20,669 bases of DNA. Origin: Dehalococcoidia bacterium CG2_30_46_9. GTDB lineage: Bacteria > Chloroflexota > Dehalococcoidia > GIF9 > AB-539-J10. The translations under genes were made by a program, and so were the position numbers. The stretch's first letter is position 1; every line of letters starts with the position of its first letter. Below, piece by piece: positions 1-5,382 of the stretch. The notes beneath the pieces were generated by a model. It saw only the letters and a program-made list of their open reading frames with translations, did no database searches and was not told the DNA's origin. The stretch spans positions 1 through 20,669 of the forward strand of contig MNYE01000120.1 in the NCBI GenBank assembly GCA_001873005.1, read 5' to 3'.

Positions 1-595
1 TCCCGGTCCAGTATAAAGCCGAGGCAAGGTCAATTTTATGACCAATAGAAATATATATCGGTTTTATACCTATTTTGGTTCTCAAAGCAGCTCCGATGGT
101 CTCACCATCATCAATAAGCTCAGCATATGAGCCAACTTCTTCCCTCACGGATTCGTGTTTGCCACATAGAATAGATTTGGCACAACCTATTGTGGGCGCA
201 TCAAGGAAAAGTCCCAGGTGCGAAGCAAGTCCAAAGCGTCGGGGATGAGCAATTCCCTGGCCATCAACTAAGATAAGGTCAGGAACATTAGATAGTTTTT
301 CGCAGGCAGCCAGAAGCAAGGGACATTCGCGGAAGGAGAGCAAGCCCGGAATGTAGGGAAAGTCTAGCTTGACTTCCGCCGTTTTTACTTCAATTATCTC
401 AAGGTCGGGATAGTTAAGAATCACTGCTGCCCCACGCGCTATACCTTGGGAATTGGCGGCGGATATGTCCACGCCGACAATAAGGCGTGGCTTAAGCTCT
501 TTATTCTCAGTTACTATCTTTTTCGCCAGGCGTAGCTGTATCTCTTTAGCTTGGGCAACATCAACTTGCCAGCCATGCAGGTTGTATATTTTCAT
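1..595 (-). CDS. nfi: Endonuclease V (deoxyinosine 3'-endonuclease), C-terminus cut by window edge
   Basis: Reading the minus strand from the ATG at 595 gives 198 codons open to the window edge. Endonuclease V starts repair of deaminated adenine (hypoxanthine) by cutting the second phosphodiester bond 3' of the lesion. The family motifs are in order: VGVDIS with catalytic Asp near residue 43, FPYIPGLLSFRE with Glu near 90, and LVDGQGIAHPRRFGLASHLG with Asp near 111, followed by PTIGCAK and a late IGHKIDLASAL block. All three acidic metal ligands are present. The family is usually about 220-225 residues, so only some 25 residues are missing. No Shine-Dalgarno sequence precedes the ATG; a promoter-like -10 lies 8 bases upstream, so the message may be leaderless. 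It diverges from the rhomboid gene across 46 bp. Confidence 0.95.
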   Translation of the reverse strand, partial: MKIYNLHGWQVDVAQAKEIQLRLAKKIVTENKELKPRLIVGVDISAANSQGIARGAAVILNYPDLEIIEVKTAEVKLDFPYIPGLLSFRECPLLLAACEKLSNVPDLILVDGQGIAHPRRFGLASHLGLFLDAPTIGCAKSILCGKHESVREEVGSYAELIDDGETIGAALRTKIGIKPIYISIGHKIDLASALYWTG

Positions 596-602
596 ATTTT
601 AC

Positions 603-632
603 ATTATATTGGTAAATTAACGCTGGTAGCAA
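603..632 (-). promoter_or_regulatory. Putative promoter of nfi
   Basis: On the minus strand TTGCTA (632-627) and a perfect TATAAT (608-603) are separated by 18 bp. The expected transcription start falls at about 596-597, right at the ATG (595), which would make the nfi transcript leaderless. The -10 is perfect but the -35 is weak, and the region is short and AT-rich. Confidence 0.45.
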
Positions 633-641
633 ATTAGGAAA

Positions 642-1211
642 ATGCGCACTTATAGAACTTTTAGTTTAGATGCTCTGTGGTTCTTGATAGCTCTAAACAT
701 CATTATCTTTATAGTTACTCTGGCCAGGCCGGATGACATATATTCTTTACTTGGCTTAAGCGCGGCAAATTTCATGCATCAGCCCTGGACCATTATAACC
801 AACTTGTTTGTCCACGGAGGTTTTGCACATATCCTTGGCAACATGATAAGCCTTTTCTTTCTGGGGAGGTTCTTGCTTCAACTGGTAGGGGAAAAGAAGT
901 TTCTTCTGGTATATTTCCTTGGCGGAATAGCCGGGAATGTCCTTTTTATTCTGTTGGCGCCTCCTCTGGCACTAGGTGTAGGAGCCTCGGGAGCTATTTT
1001 TGCCCTGGGCGGGGCACTTGTGATGATGGCACCTGGGTTGAGGGTGCTTGTAATCCCTATCCCTATTCCCATTCCACTCTGGATAGCTATTATAATTTTT
1101 CTCCTCATCTCCTTTGTTCCGGGTATAGCCTGGCAGGCTCACCTGGGAGGTCTACTCTTGGGTCTGGGAGCTGGTTATTACTTTAAGAAGAGAGGTTATT
1201 TTTATTTCTAA
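642..1211 (+). CDS. Rhomboid family intramembrane serine protease
   Basis: A 189-residue polytopic membrane protein. Rhomboids cleave transmembrane substrates within the bilayer using a Ser-His dyad. Visible motifs are HGGFAHILGNM (residues 58-68, the conserved loop/TM2 His and Asn region), GASGAIFALGG with the nucleophile Ser116, and WQAHLGGLLLG with the catalytic His167. Hydrophobic segments lie near 12-28, 50-80, 87-106, 110-130, 145-160 and 165-180, matching the compact six-TM bacterial form. There is no extra N-terminal domain. A run of alternating Ile-Pro (138-145) between TM4 and TM5 comes from a small CCTATC-like microrepeat in the DNA. The start has only a weak AGGA upstream. The substrate is unknown. 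The gene is single and diverges from nfi. Confidence 0.93.
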   Translation: MRTYRTFSLDALWFLIALNIIIFIVTLARPDDIYSLLGLSAANFMHQPWTIITNLFVHGGFAHILGNMISLFFLGRFLLQLVGEKKFLLVYFLGGIAGNVLFILLAPPLALGVGASGAIFALGGALVMMAPGLRVLVIPIPIPIPLWIAIIIFLLISFVPGIAWQAHLGGLLLGLGAGYYFKKRGYFYF

Positions 1212-1224
1212 GCATTCAGTGGGT

Positions 1225-1299
1225 GTCATTGCGAGGGGCGAAGCCCCGAAGCAATCTCGGAGGGGCCAGGGATGAGATTGCCACGCTTCGTGCAATGAC
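1225..1299. repeat. Dispersed palindromic repeat, GTCATTGC...GCAATGAC type
   Basis: A 75-bp imperfect palindrome just after the rhomboid stop codon. It opens GTCATTGCGAG and closes GTGCAATGAC, with an inner GAAGCAATCTC / GAGATTGCC pair. A second, longer member is at 15495-15605. It resembles the mobile short palindromes common in many bacterial genomes and may also serve as a transcript end for the rhomboid gene. Confidence 0.8.
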
Positions 1300-1308
1300 G
1301 GTTAGCAC

Positions 1309-1337
1309 TTGAAAAAGCTAGCCCGTCTCAGTATAAT
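1309..1337 (+). promoter_or_regulatory. Promoter of the tRNA-His/tRNA-Arg unit
   Basis: TTGAAA (1309-1314), a 17-bp spacer, then a perfect TATAAT (1332-1337). The predicted start at about 1344 is 7 bases before tRNA-His, a typical layout for a stable RNA unit. Confidence 0.75.
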
Positions 1338-1350
1338 TGTTTCTGGTTGT

Positions 1351-1427
1351 GGTGAGTGTAGCCCAGTGGTTAAGGCGCCAGGTTGTGGCCCTGGTGAGCG
1401 TGGGTTCAAATCCCACCACTCACCCCA
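1351..1427 (+). tRNA. tRNA-His(GTG)
   Basis: A full cloverleaf can be drawn. Acceptor GTGAGTG (1352-1358) pairs with CACTCAC (1417-1423). Anticodon stem CCAGG/CCTGG encloses loop TTGTGGC with anticodon GTG. T arm is GTGGG-TTCAAAT-CCCAC. The extra 5' G at 1351 can pair with the discriminator C at 1424, the hallmark of histidine tRNAs. CCA is encoded at 1425-1427. Confidence 0.96.
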
Positions 1428-1437
1428 AATTATTTTG

Positions 1438-1511
1438 GCGCCTATAGCTCAGCGGACAAGAGCATCGGTCTTCGGAACCGGGGGTCGTGGGTTCAAATCC
1501 CTCTAGGCGCG
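1438..1511 (+). tRNA. tRNA-Arg(TCG), integration target
   Basis: Acceptor GCGCCTA (1438-1444) pairs with TAGGCGC (1504-1510), discriminator G at 1511, CCA not encoded. D stem is GCTC/GAGC. Anticodon stem TCGGT/ACCGG has loop CTTCGGA, giving anticodon TCG (reads CGA arginine codons). T arm is GTGGG-TTCAAAT-CCCTC with one T-T mismatch. It lies 10 bp after tRNA-His and is probably co-transcribed. Its 3' half from the anticodon loop on is duplicated at 4358, so it was used as an attachment site and kept a full gene copy at the left end. Confidence 0.95.
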
Positions 1512-1540
1512 CTATCTGAGTCGCCTTCTTTTGCAAACAT
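1469..1540. repeat. attL: 72-bp direct repeat (tRNA-Arg 3' half plus flank)
   Basis: Bases 1469-1540 are identical over all 72 positions to 4358-4429 (offset 2889). The repeat begins at the first position of the anticodon loop region and runs 29 bases past the tRNA end. This is the classic footprint of tyrosine-recombinase integration into a tRNA gene. Mismatches bound it on both sides. Confidence 0.93.
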
Positions 1541-1670
1541 TTTGCTAACAAACTGATTGACATGCCCCGACACCAGATACTACCCTAGATACAAAATGAG
1601 TTCGGTCCTCAAACCATAAACCATGTCATTGTATCTGAAGACATCTTCTGGCACACCGGGCTTCTATCTT
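1541..1670. repeat. Left arm repeat with inverted AGATACAA/TTGTATCT sites
   Basis: This 130-bp non-coding stretch directly follows attL and is an imperfect copy of 4234-4361. Shared blocks in the same order are TTTGCTAACAAACT, AGATACAAAATG, CATAAACCAT, TGTATCTGA and TCTATCTT. Inside, AGATACAA (1587-1594) and TTGTATCT (1629-1636) form an inverted repeat, plausible recombinase or excisionase binding sites. The copy stops matching at the point where the core repeat would begin in the right arm. Confidence 0.7.
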
Positions 1671-1764
1671 GTATTGGCTGGCAAGCATGATAGAGTCAAA
1701 GCATTGAAGCCATCACTAGAGTGGTGCCCTCGTTCTGATGGAAATTAAAGAGGAAGGAGGGAAA

Positions 1765-2042
1765 ATGGAAGCCTTAAAATTTTATGTGAACATTGGTGAA
1801 AACGGTAAGATTGATTTACCTGAGCTGGGGAAACAGTTACTTCCAATTTAGAAAAGAAAGATTACACCATTTTAATCACCCAGGCTGATACGGAAGAGGG
1901 CACTTTGCCCCAAGATAGTATGGTGAGGGTAGACAAAATATATTCCTTGAGCCAATTGATAGTGATAAAGGGGTTAGGGAGGATTAAGCAAGCAACTTTC
2001 GAGAAGATTGTAGTTCTCCTGAACAGGCTGGTGGCTCCGTAA
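1765..2042 (+). pseudogene. MazE/MazF(PemK)-like toxin-antitoxin remnant
   Basis: An ATG at 1765 behind a good AAGGAGG site opens 28 codons (MEALKFYVNIGENGKIDLPE..., AbrB/MazE-like in feel) ending at TAG 1849. In another frame, from about 1824 to the TAA at 2040, the DNA reads as the C-terminal half of a PemK/MazF endoribonuclease: SNLEKKDYTILITQ, then TLPQDSMVRVDKIYSL, then IKGLGRI and a final amphipathic helix. The N-terminal half of the toxin is missing. The simplest account is a deletion that joined the antitoxin start to the toxin end. The family call for the C-terminal part is fairly secure; the antitoxin part is tentative. Confidence 0.6.
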
Positions 2043-2103
2043 GGGTAAATAGAACTTTCATCTTTCCCATCCTTTACCACGAAGCCGTGGCACAATATAA
2101 AAA

Positions 2104-2312
2104 GTGAGAAAGGTCGGCATCAAGCAATTAAGAGTCTCAAAACCCAAGCCTTTGAGAGCCAGCCATTCCTCCTTTGCTCTGATGGCAAGCCGATAGCCTT
2201 AATTGTCCCTACTGGCAACTTAAGCGAGCAGGAAATAGCTACCCCAAAGGCCGCAATGGAAAAGCCCTCTCAGGTGAAAATTCCTAAAGTCAAAGTCCCA
2301 GCTCTTCCTTAG
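2104..2312 (+). pseudogene. Phd/YefM-like antitoxin remnant, frameshifted
   Basis: A GTG at 2104 starts VRKVGIKQLR, the usual opening of Phd/YefM antitoxins, but this frame closes after about 30 codons. In a second frame the DNA continues FESQPFLLCSDGKPIALIVP and on to a TAG at 2310. The block CSDGKPIALIVP fits the Phd strand that follows the N-terminal helix. A basic, proline-rich tail (residues VKIPKVKVPALP) ends it. One frameshift separates the halves. No toxin partner follows. The family call rests on short motifs only. Confidence 0.45.
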
Positions 2313-2530
2313 CCTGCTTTTTTCAACCTCAACTTACCCCAAGTTTATCCTTCTTAACCTCACAATACCAGGGTAACAAAAAGGTAACTACTCACCCTGC
2401 TGTCATTCTGAGCCCTGTAATGTCATTCCGAACTTGTTTCGGAATCTCACAGGGTAAACTCCACGAAGAATCTGGTAATGCTCAGGGCAGGCTCCGGCGA
2501 AGAATTTCAGAGACCCTTCGCTCCGCTATA
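2313..2530. repeat. Intergenic stretch with short palindromic repeats
   Basis: No gene is visible. From about 2401 it is made of common dispersed repeat pieces: GTCATTCTGAGCCC, a 29-bp block at 2421-2449 with the dyad TTCCGAA-CTTGT-TTCGGAA, and CGAAGAAT / AGACCCTTCGCTCCGC pieces. The 29-bp block recurs exactly, inverted, at 4440-4468, just outside the element's right end. Confidence 0.65.
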
Positions 2531-2539
2531 GCATTAGAT

Positions 2540-2568
2540 TTGCTACAATTGCATTATGGAAATATAGT
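2540..2568 (+). promoter_or_regulatory. Putative hicBA promoter
   Basis: TTGCTA (2540-2545), 17-bp spacer, TATAGT (2563-2568), then the strong ribosome site AAGGGAGGT (2572-2580). The whole stretch is closely similar to 3198-3240 ahead of the second antitoxin gene. The expected start would leave only a very short leader. Confidence 0.5.
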
Positions 2569-2586
2569 TTTAAGGGAGGTAAGTAA

Positions 2587-2808
2587 ATGAATAGGATAAC
2601 TGCTTATATTGAAAGGGACCCAGAAACAAATTTATATGTTGGTATTGTTCCCGGAATTCCCGGTGCTCACACCCAAGCAGAGAGCCTTGATGAACTTCAG
2701 GCAAACTTAAAAGAGGTGCTTGAACTATGCTTAGAAGAAATGGATCCTGAGGCAAGAAGGCACTTACCTGAGTTTGCCGGCATCCAGCAAATCGAGGTTT
2801 TGGTTTGA
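2587..2808 (+). CDS. hicB: HicB family antitoxin
   Basis: A 73-residue protein with the partial RNase H fold of HicB antitoxins: ITAYIERDPETNLYVGIVPGIPGAHTQ, then ESLDELQANLKEVLELCLEE, the hallmark strand-helix pattern. HicB neutralises the HicA mRNA interferase and usually represses its own operon. There is no C-terminal DNA-binding domain, as in many short HicB proteins. A strong AAGGGAGGT precedes the ATG by 6 bases. It overlaps hicA by 4 bp, with antitoxin first, an order common in non-E. coli hicBA loci. This is the only complete toxin-antitoxin pair in the element. Confidence 0.93.
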   Translation: MNRITAYIERDPETNLYVGIVPGIPGAHTQAESLDELQANLKEVLELCLEEMDPEARRHLPEFAGIQQIEVLV

Positions 2809-3038
2809 CTAAGCTTCCTCTCATCGATGCTGAGAAGATGGAGAGGTTGCTCTTTCTTTTGGGATTTAACAAGGTGCGACAAAAAGGAAGCCACGCCTTC
2901 TACCGACACCCAGATGGAAGAACTACTACCATTCCTCACCACCGCGGAAGAGTTTTAGCGCGCCCCTTGATAAGGGAGATTTTAAGGGAAGTGCAACTCA
3001 GCATTGAGGAGTACAATAATTATTTGAAACAACTGTGA
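2805..3038 (+). CDS. hicA: HicA family mRNA interferase toxin
   Basis: A 77-residue double-stranded RNA-binding-like fold protein. HicA cleaves mRNA independently of the ribosome using a conserved histidine. Seen here are a helix with LLFLLGFNKVRQKGSHAFYRH, which carries the catalytic G-S-H motif (His30), then the RTTTIPHHRG strand and the LIREILREVQLSIEEY helix, all standard for the family. It starts at TTG 2805, whose last two bases are shared with the hicB stop (TTGA), implying translational coupling; GAGG lies 7 bases upstream. Nothing in the sequence suggests inactivation. Confidence 0.93.
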   Translation: MTKLPLIDAEKMERLLFLLGFNKVRQKGSHAFYRHPDGRTTTIPHHRGRVLARPLIREILREVQLSIEEYNNYLKQL

Positions 3039-3086
3039 AATTTGCCTGGCAAAAACATTCCTTTACATCTATCTCGCGAATTTACA

Positions 3087-3158
3087 TTGACTAAACCAAA
3101 GGCTAAGAAGGAGACCAAAGGCAAGTCTCGTAAAAAGGGCTTGCCCTCCCTTTTTTGA
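3087..3158 (+). pseudogene. Short duplicated fragment of the membrane-protein 5' end
   Basis: A TTG at 3087 opens 23 codons rich in Lys (PKAKKETKGKSRKKGLPSLF) and stops at TGA 3156. Bases 3102-3145 match 3664-3707 at 42 of 44 positions. That second copy is the start of the membrane-protein remnant at 3649. This copy lacks the membrane segment, so it is probably a duplication scar and not a gene. Confidence 0.45.
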
Positions 3159-3197
3159 GGCAACCTCGCTAACTTAATTGGCATCAGGCTGCTGGAA

Positions 3198-3227
3198 TTG
3201 CTACAATTGGCTTAGTGAAAATATAGG
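3198..3227 (+). promoter_or_regulatory. Putative promoter of the orphan antitoxin operon
   Basis: TTGCTA (3198-3203), 18-bp spacer, TATAGG (3222-3227), followed by AAAGGAGGT (3232-3240). It is a near copy of the hicBA promoter/ribosome-site region at 2540-2580, suggesting a shared origin or shared control. Confidence 0.45.
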
Positions 3228-3245
3228 CCTTAAAGGAGGTGCTCA

Positions 3246-3461
3246 ATGGGGTCTCGAAATGTGCTGGATGAAATACTGGACAAGGTAGATGAAATACCTC
3301 TAGAGGATCAGGACATGCTCGTTGAGCTTATCAGAAACAGATACAAGGAAAAAAGGCGAGAGGAAATCTTGGCAAATGCTCGTCAAACACTCGAGGAATA
3401 TAACAAAGACCTGACTTCTAAGGGGACTGTCTCAGATCTTCTTCGAGAACTAGAGGCGTGA
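3246..3461 (+). CDS. Putative antitoxin of a RelE/ParE-type module
   Basis: A 71-residue, highly charged, all-helical protein: VLDEILDKVDEIPLEDQDMLVELIRNRY, then a long EEILANARQTLEEY helix and a VSDLLRELE tail. This layout (short dimerising helix, then an extended toxin-wrapping helix) is seen in small antitoxins that precede RelE-like interferases. It has a strong AAAGGAGGT 5 bases upstream of the ATG. Its stop overlaps the GTG of the next reading frame (GTGA), as in coupled antitoxin-toxin pairs, and that next frame is a deleted RelE-like toxin. So the antitoxin now appears to be an orphan. Family assignment is by composition and context, not by a diagnostic motif. Confidence 0.7.
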   Translation: MGSRNVLDEILDKVDEIPLEDQDMLVELIRNRYKEKRREEILANARQTLEEYNKDLTSKGTVSDLLRELEA

Positions 3462-3623
3462 TTAATCTAATCTGGGGTAGCAGCGAGAATTCATAAGCTT
3501 AGCGGTAAGTTAAAGGGTCTGTGGGCCTTCGTTGTAGCCTATGATTGCCGGGTAGTGTTCCAATTCCTAGATGACCAAGATGTATTGCTAATTGACATCG
3601 GTAAACACGATGAAGTTTATTAA
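3458..3623 (+). pseudogene. RelE-like mRNA interferase, internal deletion and frameshift
   Basis: The GTG at 3458 opens VINLIWGSS, the usual first strand of these toxins, then stops within four codons. In another frame, from about 3486 to TAA 3621, the DNA reads HKLSGKLKGLWAFVVAYDCR, then VVFQFLDDQDVLLIDIGKHDEVY, the classic C-terminal half of RelE-family toxins (the GxLxGxWaf...yd.R...f...LidIG.HdeVY pattern). Some 50 codons between the first strand and the HKL motif are missing compared with the usual length of about 85-90 residues. The toxin cannot be functional as read. Confidence 0.75.
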
Positions 3624-3648
3624 ACTTTGTGGGGCTTGGAGCTAAACA

Positions 3649-3898
3649 TTGGGCAAAATCAGAGCTAAGAAGCAGACTAAAGGCAAGTCTCGTAAAAAGG
3701 GCTTGCCTTGGTTTGCTTGGTTGGGTATTGCCCTGGGGATTGTTGCTACCATTGCCTTTGTCCGCACTTATCCTATAAATCGACCAACTCTATAGCCTTC
3801 AGCCAAACGAGGATTTTATTGGCTAGGTCACCAACGTGCTTGAGGACTACGGTTTCGAGGTTGACCTTTACCAGGGTGATGCCATCACTGACTCTAAG
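3649..3898 (+). pseudogene. Remnant of a small membrane-anchored protein
   Basis: From TTG 3649 the reading frame gives a Lys-rich start (KKQTKGKSRKKG), a single membrane segment (WFAWLGIALGIVATIAFV) and RTYPINRPTL, then TAG at 3793. A second frame continues from 3788 with LYSLQPNEDFIG, a TAG at 3824, then VTNVLEDYGFEVDLYQGDAIT, which runs in frame into the excisionase-like gene. This looks like the first part of an N-terminally anchored, secreted-domain protein with a frameshift and a nonsense codon, cut where the excisionase gene begins. I cannot name the parent family with confidence. Confidence 0.4.
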
Positions 3899-3901
3899 GT
3901 C

Positions 3902-4062
3902 ATGCTCACCACAGCCGACGTAGCACAGCTCCTCGGGTTGCACATCCTAACACCGTGAGGCGCTGGAGCGACCAGGGAATACTAAAGGCATACCGCCTTG
4001 GCCCCCGGTCCGACAGGAGATTCCGCCGCCAGGATGTGGATGCCTTTCTGAAGGAGCAGTGA
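3902..4062 (+). pseudogene. Excisionase/MerR-type HTH protein, frameshifted
   Basis: The frame from ATG 3902 reads MLTTADVAQLLGLH and then runs out of homology. Two bases on, the frame reads HPNTVRRWSDQGILKAYRLG, then PRSDRRFRRQDVDAFLKEQ and TGA at 4060. Together they make a typical winged-helix excisionase (HTH_17/MerR-like): helix-turn-helix, wing and final helix. Removing one CA from TTGCACATCC near 3940-3945 restores a continuous product of about 53 residues. Such proteins bind attachment-site arms and bias a tyrosine recombinase toward excision, fitting its place near attR. It is broken as read; a recent dinucleotide duplication or a sequence error are both possible. Confidence 0.7.
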
Positions 4063-4065
4063 ACA

Positions 4066-4230
4066 ATGCCAGAAGGAAAGTGTCCCAAGTGCGGTTATCA
4101 CTGTTACGGCTGGGCATTGCTTAACCCAGAGCATCAGACTTGCCCCAAATGTGGCACTAGGTTAGAAATTGACCCGGGAAAGGGAGAAAGACCAATCCGC
4201 CGGACTCCCCAGGATACTAAGCCCTGCTAA
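4066..4230 (+). CDS. Small zinc-ribbon protein
   Basis: A 54-residue protein that begins MPEGKCPKCGYHCYGWALL and continues with HQTCPKCGTRLEIDPGKGER. Two CPKC knuckles (Cys6/Cys9 and Cys26/Cys29) separated by 16 residues form a likely zinc ribbon, with a basic, disordered C-terminus. AAGGAG lies 9 bases ahead of the ATG, inside the end of the excisionase-like gene, which stops 3 bases upstream; the two were probably one transcript. Function unknown; the context suggests an accessory protein of the integrative element. Confidence 0.65.
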   Translation: MPEGKCPKCGYHCYGWALLNPEHQTCPKCGTRLEIDPGKGERPIRRTPQDTKPC

Positions 4231-4233
4231 CAT

Positions 4234-4357
4234 TTTGCTAACAAACTTCTCAGCACCCCCTAGCACTGGATGTTACCCCAGATACAAAATGCACTTAATC
4301 CATAAACCATAAAACACCTTTTTGTATCTGAGAACACCTTGGCACATTGAATTTCTA
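4234..4357. repeat. Right arm repeat with perfect 10-bp inverted sites
   Basis: Non-coding stretch between the zinc-ribbon gene and attR, an imperfect copy of the left arm at 1541-1670. AGATACAAAA (4280-4289) and TTTTGTATCT (4320-4329) form a perfect 10-bp inverted repeat with 30 bp between. Likely arm-type binding sites for the lost integrase or the excisionase. Confidence 0.7.
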
Positions 4358-4429
4358 TCTTCGGAACCGGGGGTCGTGGGTTCAAATCCCTCTAGGCGCG
4401 CTATCTGAGTCGCCTTCTTTTGCAAACAT
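4358..4429. repeat. attR: second copy of the 72-bp direct repeat
   Basis: Identical to 1469-1540. It carries only the anticodon-loop-to-3'-end part of tRNA-Arg, so it is not a tRNA gene. It marks the right end of the element, 53 bp before the metF stop codon on the other strand. Confidence 0.93.
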
Positions 4430-4481
4430 CTTCCGTAATTGAGATTCCGAAACAAGTTCGGAATGACATTGAGGCGTTGGG

Positions 4482-5366
4482 TCAAAGCCCAGCTATTGCC
4501 AGGATATCTGGAACTACTTCTTCCCTGCGAATAGCCATGATGTGAACCCCGTCACAGATGGATTCTTTTTTCAGGGTGGCAACCATCCGACCTGCGATCT
4601 CTTTACCCTTATTCAGTGCCTCGCCCCTAGGCGCGCTCGCTAGTTCATCAATCAAGTATTTTGGGACAAAGATACCAGGAACATTCTCCGTCATATACTT
4701 TGCCATACTAGCTGATGAAAGTAGGACAATCCCCGCTAATATCTTAACCGAGAATTGCCGGGCATATTGCATAAACTTGGCAAAGTTGTCCAAGTCGTAG
4801 ACTGCTTGAGTCTGAAAGAATTCAGCTCCGGCTTCTACCTTCTTTTCAAACTTGATTAACTGAGGCTCAATTGGTCTTGCCTCGGGAGTGACTATAGCTC
4901 CAGCACAGAACTCGATAGTTCCATCAAGTTCGTTCCCTCCCAAGTCTTTCCCTGCTTCCATTTGCCGGATTGCCCTGAGCAGTTGCACCGAGTCAAGGTC
5001 AAAAACCCCTTTAGCTTCTTTGTGGTCGCCAACCGGGATAGCGTCACCAGTTAGACAGAGAACATTTCTTATGCCCCTGGTATATGCCAACAGAAGCTCA
5101 GCTTGAAGAGCAAGCCGATTGCGGTCACGGCAGGTCATTTGCAATATAGGTTCGCCACCTTGCTCTTTGATAGCCAGGCAGCCGCCGATAGAGGGAAAGC
5201 GCATCACCGAACTTTGGTGGTCGGTAACATTTAACGCATCCACCTTATCTTTGAGAAGGTCAATATGATGAAGCATCTTCTCAATATTTGTTCCTTTTGG
5301 CGGACCAATCTCACTGGTCACCACAAACTTCCCAGAGTTAAGCACTTGCCTGAACTTTGATATCAT
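4482..5366 (-). CDS. metF: 5,10-methylenetetrahydrofolate reductase
   Basis: A 294-residue TIM-barrel flavoprotein that reduces methylene-THF to methyl-THF, the last folate step of the methyl branch of the Wood-Ljungdahl pathway and the entry to methionine synthesis. Seen are SEIGPPKG with the conserved Glu19, NVTDHQSSVMR, QMTCRDRNR, CLTGD (Asp108, FAD region) and FFQTQAVYD. Length fits the bacterial catalytic domain without the eukaryotic regulatory part. GGAGAGAG lies 4 bases before the ATG. It is 16 bp downstream of metV, the partner that in acetogens mediates electron delivery to MetF. No independent NAD(P)H-binding fold is evident; electrons probably come through MetV and the upstream oxidoreductase. 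Confidence 0.96.
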   Translation of the reverse strand: MISKFRQVLNSGKFVVTSEIGPPKGTNIEKMLHHIDLLKDKVDALNVTDHQSSVMRFPSIGGCLAIKEQGGEPILQMTCRDRNRLALQAELLLAYTRGIRNVLCLTGDAIPVGDHKEAKGVFDLDSVQLLRAIRQMEAGKDLGGNELDGTIEFCAGAIVTPEARPIEPQLIKFEKKVEAGAEFFQTQAVYDLDNFAKFMQYARQFSVKILAGIVLLSSASMAKYMTENVPGIFVPKYLIDELASAPRGEALNKGKEIAGRMVATLKKESICDGVHIMAIRREEVVPDILAIAGL

Positions 5367-5382
5367 GATTCTCTCTCCTTAC

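Larger units (their letters stand above)
1469..4429. mobile_element. Degenerate integrative element in tRNA-Arg(TCG)
   Basis: The unit between the 72-bp direct repeats is 2889 bp. All its genes lie on the plus strand: MazF-like remnant, Phd-like remnant, intact hicBA, orphan antitoxin with a deleted RelE-like toxin, a membrane-protein remnant, a frameshifted excisionase-like HTH gene and a small zinc-ribbon gene. The last two at the right end are typical of the control region of small integrative elements. No integrase is visible in any frame, so excision would need a recombinase from elsewhere. The high load of broken genes suggests an old, decaying island. Intergenic stretches such as 1671-1764 hold nothing I recognise. 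Confidence 0.85.

Noticed and set aside
1225..1299. CRISPR repeat or MITE with terminal duplications
   Set aside because: There is no repeat-spacer periodicity anywhere in the window and no clear target-site duplication around the palindrome.
1309..1506. Plus-strand open frame of 65 codons
   Set aside because: It lies over the tRNA promoter, tRNA-His and tRNA-Arg; the cloverleaf structures explain the sequence.
4358..4402. Second tRNA-Arg gene
   Set aside because: Only the part from the anticodon loop to the 3' end is present; the acceptor 5' strand, D arm and anticodon 5' stem are missing.
4623..4640. att-like CCTAGGCGCGCTCGC inside metF
   Set aside because: It matches the tRNA flank for only about 11 bases, within codons conserved as the reading frame requires, and shows no insertion scar.
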